Virus record (IMG/VR): IMGVR_UViG_3300049427_000004
Location: 114,867 to 178,866 of that record
Source of the DNA: a virus
Reading direction: 5' to 3' (one strand)
Length of the DNA stretch: 64,000 bases
Below the pieces are notes generated by a model that was not told where the DNA came from, made no database searches, and was given only the letters and a program-made list of their open reading frames with translations. Position 1 is the stretch's first letter. The number at the start of each line of letters is the position of its first letter. Of this stretch, positions 6,930 to 16,045 are shown piece after piece. Both the position numbers and the translations under genes were made by a program.

Positions 6930-9702
6930 ACAAAAATCCAGTTTAAAATACATATTTAAAATCAACTCGTCGCGAATAAGAAGTGCGAATTGGAATCTTA
7001 ACCTATCCTCTTCTGAAGCATTTAAAAACGAGGAAATTGTTTCATTAGCTGATAGCACAACTCTTAGATTCATAAGGAATATCAAAGGTCTTAATGATGA
7101 TGAAATTGAAAATCAAGTTAAAGTAACAAAAAAACAAATTAAAATATTAAAATCATATCCTACAACACCTGAACATAGAAAGAATATCAGAAAACAGTAC
7201 GATTTATTGTTCGATTTGACGTTTGTCAAGGATTATATATGCATTGTTATGGACAGCAATAAAGACTTTGACAGGTTGAATAGCAAAAAAGGATTCTATA
7301 TAAACGGCGTTAAATTTAAACGACTCTTGGCTACAACAGGAGGAGCAAAAAATAGCACCGTTGTATACGTAAGTGATTTGATACATAGCGAGTTAAATAT
7401 ACGTCTAGAAAACGGTAGAGATGCAAGCAAACCTTTTGTTCCAGCTAAGCTTGAGGCCTACAAGTCTCTAGCATGCAGCGCAAGCGTCACAGTACCAAAT
7501 CCAACAGGAATTTTAGTTGTGAATGACTGCGTAACAAATTTCACTTCGGACATAGTCAAGATTGATGACACCTATGGTGAGTATCCTTCAATGACATATG
7601 AAAAAGACAGCATAGTAGAGTTAAATGATAGTGATGGATATGGTTTGATCCTCCCTTCTCTCAGCAAGCATTGGGCCGAATTTTTAGGAGAAGATTACAC
7701 CCCAAGTGGTTATTGTTTGAGGGGATCATTTACAAAGGGTATGGTTTTTAGTTTTGACTTTCTTGATTTTGCGAATAAAATATCTGGAACAACTAAAGTC
7801 ATAGATGCTTGGGGAAATATGAAGGATTTAATTGATGATCAGATTCAATTAATTCTAACAACTTCTATGTTAAAACTGTGGGACAGTTACAACAACATTG
7901 AACATTACCTGCGTTGTTGTGATGAAAACGGTTATGAATGGAGTGTCACCAAGGTAATACCGAAGCAGCTTGAAAATGAAAGAAATTTAAACTACCAATT
8001 CATACAATCTTTAAATCTCAGTGACAATGATATTGATGAATTAATTGAGCCTACAATTACAGAAATCAAAGATGTTCTAAGTGAAGATTGGAGAAAAAGT
8101 CTGCTGTTCTTAAAAGGATCGCATTTACATGATAAGAGCTTTACACAATCGGATAGTGATTTCTCAAAAGCACTAATGGTAGACAAAGAAATGATAAAAG
8201 ATCCATTTGTAAGAACAAGAATACATAATATGACTAAAAAAAGAATAAACGATGCCAAAACAGGAGTTCTCAGAGTAAAAGGAAATTTTTCTATTGTTTC
8301 AGGAGACCCGTATAGCCTCTGTCAGTCGATTTTTGGTATGGAGGTTACGGGATTACTCAAGGCAGGAGAATTTTATTCGAATTACTGGAATGAAAAGAAT
8401 ATTGATAAGGTGGCATGCTTTAGAGCGCCAATGACATGTCACAATAACATACGAATACTTAGATTTAAAAATACTGAAGTTATGAACTATTGGTATCAGT
8501 ATATGAGCACTGTTACAATTTTTAACTCATGGGATACGACAGCTCACGCCTTAAATGGTTTGGATAAAGATGGCGATTCAGTAATGACTACCCCATCCCC
8601 TGTCATCCTTAGGGCAATTAGAGAGTTAGAAGCAATCTTATGTGTACAAAAAACAGCAAATAAAATCATTGCCACAGAAGATGATTTTATAAAAGCAAAC
8701 AAGAACAGTTTTGGAGATGCCATAGGTTCTATAACCAATCGAATCACATCTATGTTCGACGTTCAAGCAAAGTATGACAGAGCAAGTGAAGAGTACAAGG
8801 AATTAGAATACAGAATTATCTGTGGTCAGAATTATCAGCAAAACGCAATAGACAAGTCTAAAGGAATCGTAAGTAAAGCGATGCCAAAAGATTGGTATGA
8901 TTACAAATCAAATATGCCTTCTAATGATGAAGAAGAAGATATTAATGAGCAAAGGGATTTTAATATAAGCATCTTAGCTGATAAAAAACCGTATTTCTTC
9001 TCATACATATATCCACATTTGATGAAGCAGCATAGACTATACATAGCAAATACAACCAAGAATGCTTACAAACGATTCGATCTAAGTGTTGAAGAATTAA
9101 TTGCAAAAGAAGGTAAAAATGAAGATGAAGAGAATTTTCTAAAGTTTTATCATTATAAAACTCCTCTTTCAATGGCTGATTCAGTAATGAATAATATTTG
9201 TCGTAAAATTGAGGGTGAGTTTGATAACGTTAGAGTCACCCTCAAGAAAGTTGAATTTGATCATACAATACTTATGAGTAACGCTACTTATACTAAGGGT
9301 CGGTTTGCAGCTATAAAGGAACTTTATAAGCAATACCTCACTCAGGTTAGGGAATATGTAAAATCATCTAAGTCGATGAAAATTGATAAAGATGAGCGAC
9401 AAAGTAAACGTGCTGAATTTGTGGAATCCTTTAAAAAAGAAGCATCAATGCTTTGTAATTGTATAGAGGAGCTAACCAATATTGTAGTTGAAGTTTGCTA
9501 CAGCAACGGAAGCGATAATTCTAAGCAATTTGCTTGGGACATATGTGGAGAACAAATGATCAAAAATTTACTTAAGAGGAATAATAATACGATCCACTAC
9601 CCCGTATTGGATTCACTTGGAGACATCGAATTTGGTGGAGAAAAATTTAAATTAGTTTCTAATGTATTGGAGGATTGCGATATTGAAAGTAGTTTTAAAT
9701 GA
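6922..9702 (+). CDS. YonO-like single-subunit DPBB RNA polymerase
   Basis: 926 residues, TTG start with GGAGG upstream. The catalytic signature of two-barrel RNA polymerases is present: D548-K-D550-G-D552 in LNGLDKDGDSVM, matching DxDGD of multisubunit, QDE-1-type and YonO-type enzymes. The lysine-glycine of the first barrel is visible as GSFTKGMVFSF (K272-G273), and FRAPMTCHNNIRI about 50 residues before the aspartates fits the arginine/histidine segment that precedes the second barrel in RdRP-like enzymes. The length is close to SPbeta YonO (about 900). HU follows two genes later, as YonN lies beside YonO in SPbeta. Likely role: transcription of phage late genes without sigma factor. Confidence 0.85.
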   Translation: MSKQKSSLKYIFKINSSRIRSANWNLNLSSSEAFKNEEIVSLADSTTLRFIRNIKGLNDDEIENQVKVTKKQIKILKSYPTTPEHRKNIRKQYDLLFDLTFVKDYICIVMDSNKDFDRLNSKKGFYINGVKFKRLLATTGGAKNSTVVYVSDLIHSELNIRLENGRDASKPFVPAKLEAYKSLACSASVTVPNPTGILVVNDCVTNFTSDIVKIDDTYGEYPSMTYEKDSIVELNDSDGYGLILPSLSKHWAEFLGEDYTPSGYCLRGSFTKGMVFSFDFLDFANKISGTTKVIDAWGNMKDLIDDQIQLILTTSMLKLWDSYNNIEHYLRCCDENGYEWSVTKVIPKQLENERNLNYQFIQSLNLSDNDIDELIEPTITEIKDVLSEDWRKSLLFLKGSHLHDKSFTQSDSDFSKALMVDKEMIKDPFVRTRIHNMTKKRINDAKTGVLRVKGNFSIVSGDPYSLCQSIFGMEVTGLLKAGEFYSNYWNEKNIDKVACFRAPMTCHNNIRILRFKNTEVMNYWYQYMSTVTIFNSWDTTAHALNGLDKDGDSVMTTPSPVILRAIRELEAILCVQKTANKIIATEDDFIKANKNSFGDAIGSITNRITSMFDVQAKYDRASEEYKELEYRIICGQNYQQNAIDKSKGIVSKAMPKDWYDYKSNMPSNDEEEDINEQRDFNISILADKKPYFFSYIYPHLMKQHRLYIANTTKNAYKRFDLSVEELIAKEGKNEDEENFLKFYHYKTPLSMADSVMNNICRKIEGEFDNVRVTLKKVEFDHTILMSNATYTKGRFAAIKELYKQYLTQVREYVKSSKSMKIDKDERQSKRAEFVESFKKEASMLCNCIEELTNIVVEVCYSNGSDNSKQFAWDICGEQMIKNLLKRNNNTIHYPVLDSLGDIEFGGEKFKLVSNVLEDCDIESSFK

Positions 9703-10456
9703 ACAAGAGTTAATTGATCAGTCTCTTCTAAATAAGACATTCGATGAAAATAATTATGGGACTATTCTTAGAGTCCTAGCCAAACATTATTTCTCAATTG
9801 GCATGGATCAACAACAGGTCAAGGATACTTTGGTTTCTCATATAAGAGTTCGAGTAAAACAATACATACATAAGGAATGGAATAATCGTATTGATTATGC
9901 AGTAAAATCCGTAAAAAAATATGGCTATGAATTGGTTGATATTCGTGAGGTCATTATTACCATGAGTGAATTAACCACTCTTAAAAGCATCAATGACAAT
10001 GATCTTGAGAAAATTGCATTTGTATATCTAATTTATGGTAAGATATTTAATCAAATAAAAAAGACAAACGACAATTGGGTAAACATTAAAATTAAAGAAG
10101 TACTGGTTGATGCAAAAATAAATAAAGGCTATAAATCAACAAGAGAACAACAAAGAGCCTTGCGAATATTAAATGAGCTAGGAATATTGAGAAGTTCAAG
10201 GAAAGTGGATAACACCAGTGAGCGAGTGTGTTTTATTGATGAAGCAAGTGAGCCTGTAATCAAGATCAGTGATTTCAGGGATTACGTTCTAGAATATTTA
10301 AAATGGAAAGGTGAAAATGTAGGTAGTTGTGAATCGTGTTTCAAGCTAATTCAAGTGCAAAGTAATCGGAAAAAATACTGTAACATTTGCTGGAAAGATA
10401 AGTGGAAACAGTATAATGCAGAAAAACAGAGAGAATATAGAAACAAAAAATTGTAA
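9683..10456 (+). CDS. putative DNA-binding protein with C-terminal zinc knuckle
   Basis: 257 residues. The TTG at 9683 is chosen: GGAGG at 9668-9672 is 10 bases upstream and the frame overlaps the RNA polymerase end by 20 bases; an ATG at 9662 lies before the ribosome site. Helical N-terminal half, an HTH-like middle (STREQQRALRILNELGIL) and a C-terminal four-cysteine finger (CESC ... CNIC) followed by a basic Arg/Lys/Gln tail ending REYRNKKL. Such tails occur on many phage accessory replication proteins. Co-translated with the polymerase, so a transcription partner or replication initiator is plausible. Not assigned to a family. Confidence 0.5.
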   Translation: MKVVLNEQELIDQSLLNKTFDENNYGTILRVLAKHYFSIGMDQQQVKDTLVSHIRVRVKQYIHKEWNNRIDYAVKSVKKYGYELVDIREVIITMSELTTLKSINDNDLEKIAFVYLIYGKIFNQIKKTNDNWVNIKIKEVLVDAKINKGYKSTREQQRALRILNELGILRSSRKVDNTSERVCFIDEASEPVIKISDFRDYVLEYLKWKGENVGSCESCFKLIQVQSNRKKYCNICWKDKWKQYNAEKQREYRNKKL

Positions 10457-10504
10457 TTCGTGTATTTTTAGAAATAGCTATTAAACCATTGCAAACACTA
10501 GCTT

Positions 10505-10532
10505 TTGAACAATGTTCGGAATTTACTAGTAT
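10505..10532 (+). promoter_or_regulatory. promoter with embedded palindrome upstream of HU gene
   Basis: TTGAAC at 10505-10510, 16-bp spacer, TAGTAT at 10527-10532. A perfect 11-bp palindrome GAACAATGTTC (10507-10517) overlaps the -35 box and may be an operator. It is not a LexA box: the half-site spacing is three, not four. Confidence 0.4.
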
Positions 10533-10613
10533 GAGGAGAAAAACGTTATTATATAAGACTTTTTCAAATCAAACCACAAACCAAAAACAAAATCAAAGGG
10601 AGAAAATAAAAAA

Positions 10614-10937
10614 ATGAATAAACAAGAACTAATAAATAAGGTTGTAGAACTATCCGAACTTACAAAGAAAGATTCCACTAAAGCAGTAGATGCAGTATTT
10701 GATGCAATTACTGAGGCACTAGCATCTGGCGACAATGTGAAAATAATCGGTTTCGGAAACTTCGAAGTTCGTGAACGTGCTGCTCGTAAAGGACAGAATC
10801 CTAAGCTGTTGAAGCAACTTAAAGAGCAAGGTGTAGATGTAGAAACTGCCAAAGCACAAGCTGCTATTGATATCGCATCGAGTAAAGCTCCTGCATTCAA
10901 ACCAGCTAAAAATCTAAAATCGCAAGTTAATGGTTAA
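10614..10937 (+). CDS. HU-family DNA-binding protein with extended arm
   Basis: 107 residues, ATG with GGGAGAAA upstream. The HU core is unmistakable: [20 protein letters not shown] at the start, [18 protein letters not shown] and [10 protein letters not shown] at the end. Compared with bacterial HU (about 90-92 residues), a roughly 15-17 residue helical, charged segment ([18 protein letters not shown]) replaces the short loop just after the DNA-intercalating proline at the arm tip. Phage HU proteins coat replicating DNA or serve viral transcription; SPbeta carries one beside its RNA polymerase. It sits alone between a promoter and the PhoH gene. Confidence 0.9.
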   Translation: MNKQELINKVVELSELTKKDSTKAVDAVFDAITEALASGDNVKIIGFGNFEVRERAARKGQNPKLLKQLKEQGVDVETAKAQAAIDIASSKAPAFKPAKNLKSQVNG

Positions 10938-11059
10938 TACATATAACTAAAATATAATTATCCTCATACATATATCAATAATTTTTTATAGTGGATTGAA
11001 CTCTGATTAAGGGTCTCTCCACTCCCCTATTCTACCTTAAATGAGAAAGGTAATTGCCG

Positions 11060-12376
11060 ATGAAAAAAATCTATGTGCTCGATACAAATGTCTTGCTTCA
11101 CGATCCAAATGCCTTGTACTCATTCGGTGAAAATGAAGTTATCATTCCTTCAGTAGTATTGGAGGAAATCGACTCAAAAAAGAAACTCATGGACGAACTC
11201 GGTAAGAATGCTCGATATGTGTCTCGTCAATTAGATGGACTCAGAGAAAATGCAAAATTACATATTGGTGCTCCTCTTCAAAATGGAGGATCATTGAAAA
11301 TCGTTAGACATAGCAAAGAATCAATTGTGTTTGAAGTTTTCAATGAAGTTAATAATGATAACGCAATAATTTCAGTAGCAGAAGCCTTGACAAATGAACT
11401 CCCCGAACAAAAAGTAGTACTTGTGTCCAAAGATGTGAATGTTCGCATTAAAGCTGATACTGTCGGTGTTACTGCTGAAGATTATGAGTATGATAAATTG
11501 GTCACAACCGAAGATGATTTGTATAAAGGATATACGGAAATTTTTGTTGAAGACAACTTAATTGATCGCTTCTATAAAGACAAGTGCATTGAAGTTGATG
11601 ACAGATTTATTAACTACTACGACAATCACTTTATTATTCTTAAATCCCATACTTTTGAAGGAAAAAGAGCTGTAACTAGGAAAGTCGGTAGTCAACTTGT
11701 TGAATTAGTATTCTATAAAAAAGATATGAAAGTGTTTGGTTTAACACATAACAATGTTGAACAACTAATGGCACTCGAATTATTGCTTGATGATAGTGTA
11801 GATTTAGTAACCTTATCAGGGAAAGCAGGTACAGGTAAAACACTGTTATCACTTGCAGCAGCGCTACATAAGAAGATGGACGAACAATTATACAATAAGG
11901 TTCTAGTAGCTCGACCAGTCGTTCCAATGGGTAAGGATATTGGTTATCTGCCTGGCGAAAAGGAAGAGAAACTCCGTCCGTGGATGCAACCAATCTATGA
12001 TAATCTTGAACACTTGTTTGGATGTAAAAGTGATATTGAACTTAATGAAAAACTCCAAGGTTATGAGGATATTATTCAAGTTGAAGCTTTGACCTACATC
12101 CGTGGAAGATCGATTCCTAGACAATTCATGATTATTGATGAGGCTCAAAACTTATCTCAACATGAAGTTAAAACCATTGTTACACGCATGGGGGTTGGAA
12201 GTAAGATTGTACTTGTAGGAGATCCGTATCAAATAGACAATCCATACTTAGATATGTACTCCAATGGTCTCACTCATATCACGGAAGCTATGAAAGACCT
12301 CAAAAATGTTGGACATATTTCTCTCACGAAAAGTGAGCGTTCAAGATTGGCACAGCAAGCAGCTGACCGCCTATAA
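11060..12376 (+). CDS. PhoH-family protein with PIN domain
   Basis: 438 residues. The ATG at 11060 is preferred because AGAAAGG at about 11043-11050 is properly spaced, while the TTG at 11054 is too close. The N-terminal PIN-domain nuclease begins MKKIYVLDTNVLLHDPN with the leading aspartate D8. The C-terminal PhoH ATPase has Walker A GKAGTGKT at 254-261 and Walker B IIDEAQ with D360-E361, then GDPYQID. This PIN-PhoH fusion is the YlaK type, an RNA helicase/nuclease frequent in large phages of Firmicutes. It ends just before a terminator, so it is the last gene of the early/middle block. Confidence 0.9.
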   Translation: MKKIYVLDTNVLLHDPNALYSFGENEVIIPSVVLEEIDSKKKLMDELGKNARYVSRQLDGLRENAKLHIGAPLQNGGSLKIVRHSKESIVFEVFNEVNNDNAIISVAEALTNELPEQKVVLVSKDVNVRIKADTVGVTAEDYEYDKLVTTEDDLYKGYTEIFVEDNLIDRFYKDKCIEVDDRFINYYDNHFIILKSHTFEGKRAVTRKVGSQLVELVFYKKDMKVFGLTHNNVEQLMALELLLDDSVDLVTLSGKAGTGKTLLSLAAALHKKMDEQLYNKVLVARPVVPMGKDIGYLPGEKEEKLRPWMQPIYDNLEHLFGCKSDIELNEKLQGYEDIIQVEALTYIRGRSIPRQFMIIDEAQNLSQHEVKTIVTRMGVGSKIVLVGDPYQIDNPYLDMYSNGLTHITEAMKDLKNVGHISLTKSERSRLAQQAADRL

Positions 12377-12411
12377 TGAATTCTAAGCTCAAATACATAT
12401 ATCCTCTCATT

Positions 12412-12436
12412 GACAGGAGACCACTCCTGTCTTTTT
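12412..12436 (+). terminator. Rho-independent terminator after PhoH gene
   Basis: Perfect stem GACAGGAG / CTCCTGTC with loop ACCA, followed immediately by TTTTT. Confidence 0.9.
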
Positions 12437-12476
12437 GTTTGTCGTAATACCAAAAAATCTTAGGGAGATGTTTTAT

Positions 12477-12632
12477 ATGTCAGACAATAAGCAAAAGGAA
12501 CTAAATAAAATCAAAGAGGATTTGTTTGCACTGTATCCTAATGCAATTAGCATTTCCTTTACTGTTGAAGGTGATAAAATCACAGTCTCACCAAAAGAGA
12601 AGTATGTGGCAACACCTTCTGATGAGGAGTGA
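12477..12632 (+). CDS. small hypothetical protein (51 aa)
   Basis: The ATG at 12477 is chosen because AGGGAGATG ends 7 bases upstream; an in-frame start further up would lie inside the terminator tail. 51 residues, charged, with helical N-terminus (SDNKQKELNKIKEDL) and a small beta hairpin (ISFTVEGDKITVSP). Followed 4 bases later by the phosphoesterase gene. No family recognised. Confidence 0.55.
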   Translation: MSDNKQKELNKIKEDLFALYPNAISISFTVEGDKITVSPKEKYVATPSDEE

Positions 12633-12636
12633 TTAG

Positions 12637-13863
12637 ATGACTCCTTCTGATCTTAAAAAAGTCGGTTCAGAAACAATTAAGGATTTTAAAATTCGCATCT
12701 GTTCTAATAAGGACATTTATTCTCTAACTTGGGAAGAAATTAAAGATCTCATTAATAAGCAAACTGGCGACAGCTATGGTGAATCAACATATCGTAAGTG
12801 GTGGGCTGCGTTTTCCGATGGATTGGAATTAGGCAAGTCATCCACTATTAATGATGATGAAATTTTAAGCGAATATGAACTCAAAAAGATTGAAGCAGAA
12901 ACTGCTGTTAAGAAAGTTCAGGCAGTTAAAGTGGAATACAATAAACTGCTCCGTGAAGATGCTAGAACTAAAGTTATGTGGGATATGGTTAAGGATAGTA
13001 TAGATAAATTTCCTACTCCTGATTTCCAATCAGACAACTTCTTCTCTGTTCAGGATGATAAGGTTGGTATCCTTACATTTGCAGACATTCACTTCGGAAA
13101 GCACTTCCAAAGTATCAATAATTCATACAACGAAGAACTTGCAAAACAAAGTATGCAAGAATTGCTTTATGAAACTCTAAACATTGTCCATCAACAAGGA
13201 TTCGGTCATATTCATATCATCAATGGAGCAGATTCCATTGAAGGCATGAGCCTTCGTGTAAGCCAACTTCAATCAATTTCTATGGGTTTCATCGACCAAA
13301 CAATTAAATTCAGTAAATTCATTGCTTCGTGGCTAAATGAATTAAGTAAACATGTGAAAATTACATATCACCATGTTCCAGCGAGTAATCATTCTCAAAT
13401 CAGACCTTTCAATAGTAGTCGCAGTGAGTTTGTCTCAGAAGACTTGGAAAAAGTGATAATGAATTATGTCCATGATGTACTTGAATACAATCCCAATGTT
13501 AAAGTTCCACTTTATGAATCTGATATTGTTAAAATCGATGTCCTTGGCTACAATGTTTGGGCTTTGCATGGTCATCAGTTAAAGGGTAGAAAAAATGCTA
13601 TCCGTGACTTATCGCTGCTTCATCGTTCTTTCATTGATTATCTATATGTGGCTCATTTCCATCATGCAGGTTCATTAACAGTGGGTGAAGGAGTCAATAA
13701 TGATATCGAAATGATACAGATTCCTAGTGTCATGGGAGCAGATGAGTATAGTGACAGCCTTATGACTGGAGCAAAAGCTGGAGCTTTGTTTTCAGTGTTT
13801 GAAAGAGGTAAAGGAAGAACGATTGAGTATAAAATCAAACTACGCAACAAGAGTTCGCTATGA
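12637..13863 (+). CDS. calcineurin-like metallophosphoesterase with N-terminal HTH
   Basis: 408 residues, ATG with AGGAGTGAT upstream. Residues 1-70 include an HTH-like segment (GESTYRKWWAAF) followed by a helical linker. The catalytic domain has the metallophosphoesterase series: D150-I-H152 (ADIHFGKH), GAD in place of the usual GDxxD, ASNHSQ in place of GNHD, HGHQ at 311-314 and AHFHHAG. Such phage enzymes are often DNA nucleases/phosphatases of the Mre11/SbcD fold. The next gene starts within its stop codon (ATGA). Likely DNA processing before packaging; the exact substrate is not deducible. Confidence 0.8.
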   Translation: MTPSDLKKVGSETIKDFKIRICSNKDIYSLTWEEIKDLINKQTGDSYGESTYRKWWAAFSDGLELGKSSTINDDEILSEYELKKIEAETAVKKVQAVKVEYNKLLREDARTKVMWDMVKDSIDKFPTPDFQSDNFFSVQDDKVGILTFADIHFGKHFQSINNSYNEELAKQSMQELLYETLNIVHQQGFGHIHIINGADSIEGMSLRVSQLQSISMGFIDQTIKFSKFIASWLNELSKHVKITYHHVPASNHSQIRPFNSSRSEFVSEDLEKVIMNYVHDVLEYNPNVKVPLYESDIVKIDVLGYNVWALHGHQLKGRKNAIRDLSLLHRSFIDYLYVAHFHHAGSLTVGEGVNNDIEMIQIPSVMGADEYSDSLMTGAKAGALFSVFERGKGRTIEYKIKLRNKSSL

Positions 13864-14093
13864 ATCCCACCTCCCCTCCTGTTAATTTGATAATCCTCAA
13901 TGTTAATCAACAAAAATCTAAAGAAGATATTATTGAAGATTACATAGAAATTCTTAAAAGCTGTAAGACGGGTACAGAATTTTATCAGTGTCTATCCATG
14001 TTATACGATGATGCAGTAATAAAAACAGGCGAGTTGATTCTTGAAAAACAGATTCAAAAGAACGTTGAAATTTTAGAAGAGTTGAGAAAATAA
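13860..14093 (+). CDS. hypothetical protein (77 aa)
   Basis: Start ATGA overlaps the stop of the phosphoesterase gene; no strong ribosome site, so it relies on coupling. 77 residues, helical and charged after a proline-rich start (MNPTSPPVNLI). No family recognised. The gap to the next gene (14094-14169) contains small inverted repeats (ATCCT/AGGAT, CCAATG/CATTGG) and no gene. Confidence 0.5.
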   Translation: MNPTSPPVNLIILNVNQQKSKEDIIEDYIEILKSCKTGTEFYQCLSMLYDDAVIKTGELILEKQIQKNVEILEELRK

Positions 14094-14169
14094 TACTTCT
14101 CGGTACGCCTATCCTGTCTTAAGGATATGCCAATGCCTCCATAACACACCAACATTGGAGGAATAAATA

Positions 14170-14763
14170 ATGAAAAAATTGTTCTATGACGATATCGAAG
14201 CAAAATCACTTATGCTCTTCGATAAAATATATTTGGAAAATCTAAAAGACCGAAAAATTATCCTAAATGGAGAAATTGAAAGCTCAATTATTGATACTGC
14301 TGGAATGATGATTAAGAAATTCAATAAAGAAGACGAAGCCAAATCACTTGAAGATCGTGTGCCTATAGAGTTGCATATTAATTCATACGGAGGATCTGTT
14401 TATGATGGGTTCTCGCTTGTATCAACTATCGTAACCTCAAAGACTCCTGTTCATGGCTATTGTGATGGATACGCTATGAGCATGGGGCTTGCTATCTTCA
14501 CAGCTTGTCACAAACGCTTCTCCTACCCTTTTACAAGTTTCATGTATCATGAGGTTGCAACTGGTGTAATGGGGAAAAATGAAGAGATTGAACGTGTTGC
14601 TGCGGAGAATAAACGAATCCAGAAAAAGTATGATGGTCTTATGATAAAGAACACAACTCTCACTCAAGCAAAACTTGATAAAACAAGGAAATCACTTAAG
14701 GACTGGTACTTCGATTCTACAGAAGCAAAAGAATTTGGTTTAGTTCATGAAATTATTGAATAG
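14170..14763 (+). CDS. ClpP-like serine protease (head maturation protease)
   Basis: 197 residues, ATG with GGAGGAATA upstream. ClpP fold is clear: INSYGGSVYDGFS (substrate/oxyanion strand), catalytic Ser104 in GYAMSMGLAI, catalytic His127 in MYHEVATG, and an aspartate candidate at 178-182 before EAKEFGLVHEI. Phages of Firmicutes use such ClpP-like peptidases as prohead maturation proteases acting on scaffold and capsid. Its position just before the terminase, portal and capsid genes supports this. A cellular Clp subunit is less likely because of context and divergence. Confidence 0.88.
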   Translation: MKKLFYDDIEAKSLMLFDKIYLENLKDRKIILNGEIESSIIDTAGMMIKKFNKEDEAKSLEDRVPIELHINSYGGSVYDGFSLVSTIVTSKTPVHGYCDGYAMSMGLAIFTACHKRFSYPFTSFMYHEVATGVMGKNEEIERVAAENKRIQKKYDGLMIKNTTLTQAKLDKTRKSLKDWYFDSTEAKEFGLVHEIIE

Positions 14764-15121
14764 CATCCATTAAAAATCCAATTTCATTGCCTCTCAACAA
14801 TGCACTTTGTCTAATGACAATTGCTGCCGCAATACCTATTTGACCTCGATCGAGGCATCTGCCACAAGGCCATCCTTATACATCTGATCAGATGTTGTTT
14901 TGAACGATATCCACGCTAAGTGGCGCAAGATTAAGTGTCTGAATCCATCTGACTGAGACTTCTAGAATCTCAGTCTTTTTGGTTTGCACATTTTCATCGT
15001 GCAAAGTTTCGTGAGTTTCATCCTGCTTCAAGGAAGTATAATCGCCTGTGTGATTCTCCCTATAATACAGGCTCCTCACGTTACCTATAGGGAAAATGTT
15101 ATTTGGGAGAAGGTGTTCATC
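14764..15121 (+). other. structured non-coding stretch before terminase genes
   Basis: About 350 bases without a convincing gene inside an otherwise tightly packed late region. It contains a perfect 12-bp palindrome (CCTCGATCGAGG, 14844-14855), a perfect 16-bp palindrome (ACATCTGATCAGATGT, 14880-14895), a small CCAC/GTGG hairpin, a terminator at 14951-14980, an inverted repeat TTTGCAC/GTGCAAA, and a nested pair of stems CGTGAG...CTCACG enclosing GCCTGT...ACAGGC. Candidates are a packaging recognition site, a small RNA ending in its own terminator, or a structured leader of the terminase mRNA. Confidence 0.45.
14951..14980 (+). terminator. terminator-like hairpin inside the non-coding stretch
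   Basis: Stem GACTGAGA / TCTCAGTC followed by TTTTT. It could end transcripts from the protease gene or a small RNA from the preceding palindrome-rich segment. Confidence 0.7.
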
Positions 15122-16045
15122 ATAGTTACAAAAAAAATAGAAAAAGAAAATCCTAAGAAAAAACCGTGTATAACTTGTTCAAAAGAAAAATACATAGATC
15201 GAAATTATTATGTGAGCTATTCTCAACTGAATGCCGATGGTCGAATTTCAGTCTGTAAAACTTGCTTAGGAAATATGTTCGATATAGATAATCCACATGA
15301 ATCCATAAATAGTATTATGCGTCAAATAGATAAGCCCTATGTATCTCACCTAGTAGATACTTCAATTGAAGAGAGTCCTACAAACGTACTAGGTAAATAT
15401 ATGAAAAATATTGGTATGCGCCAATATCAAGATATGACATGGAACGATAGTCAGGTTAAAACCGAAAAGATAAATCTAAATGAGAATACAAACACTCGTA
15501 ACGCATCGGATTATCAGCTAACAGATGAGTTTGTCGATAAATGGGGATTTGGATACACTCAAGACGAATATCGTCAATTTGAACGAAAATATAACCTTCT
15601 TAAAAACAACTATCAAGAAAAAACAGCAATGCATACTGAAGCTCTTCTTACATATGTTCGTTATCGTGTAAAAGAAGAGCTGGCAACTGCTCAAGGAGAT
15701 TCTAAAGCTGCTAAAGAATGGGGAACACTTGCAAAAGATGCTGCTACAGCTGCTAAAATAAATCCCTCTCAACTATCGAAATCTGACTTGTCAGATGGAC
15801 TTGACACTTTTGGTCAATTAGTTAGAACTGTTGAGCAAGCCGTAGACATTATTCCTATCCTACCGAAATTCAAAGAGAAACCGCAGGATCGTGCAGATTT
15901 TACAATTTGGTGCTATGTGAACTATGTAAGAGACTTGAAAGGATTACCTCCTGCTGAGTATAAAGAAATATATGAATTCTACGAAGTCAGAAAGAAAGCA
16001 TATGAGGACGCTGCTAATCAAGGTGATGAAGATGGCATCTCATAA
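15122..16045 (+). CDS. putative small terminase subunit with N-terminal zinc finger
   Basis: About 307 residues if translation starts at ATA 15122; GAAGG ends 8 bases before it and no ATG, GTG or TTG is correctly spaced (GTG at 15113 lies inside the ribosome site; the frame stays open to a TTG at 14984, but that reading would translate the hairpins). N-terminal four-cysteine knuckle (CITC ... CKTC) after a lysine-rich start; middle and C-terminal helical region (VKEELATAQGDSKAAKEW). Its end overlaps the large terminase start by 14 bases. The role as DNA-recognition subunit is inferred from position and zinc finger. Confidence 0.6.
   Translation: MVTKKIEKENPKKKPCITCSKEKYIDRNYYVSYSQLNADGRISVCKTCLGNMFDIDNPHESINSIMRQIDKPYVSHLVDTSIEESPTNVLGKYMKNIGMRQYQDMTWNDSQVKTEKINLNENTNTRNASDYQLTDEFVDKWGFGYTQDEYRQFERKYNLLKNNYQEKTAMHTEALLTYVRYRVKEELATAQGDSKAAKEWGTLAKDAATAAKINPSQLSKSDLSDGLDTFGQLVRTVEQAVDIIPILPKFKEKPQDRADFTIWCYVNYVRDLKGLPPAEYKEIYEFYEVRKKAYEDAANQGDEDGIS

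Noticed and set aside
10507-10517. Palindrome GAACAATGTTC as a LexA site
   Set aside because: Gram-positive LexA boxes have four bases between GAAC and GTTC; here there are three.
14984-15121. Long upstream extension of the small terminase frame
   Set aside because: The extension starts right after a terminator T-run, has no ribosome site and covers stem-loops; its sequence is hydrophobic nonsense.
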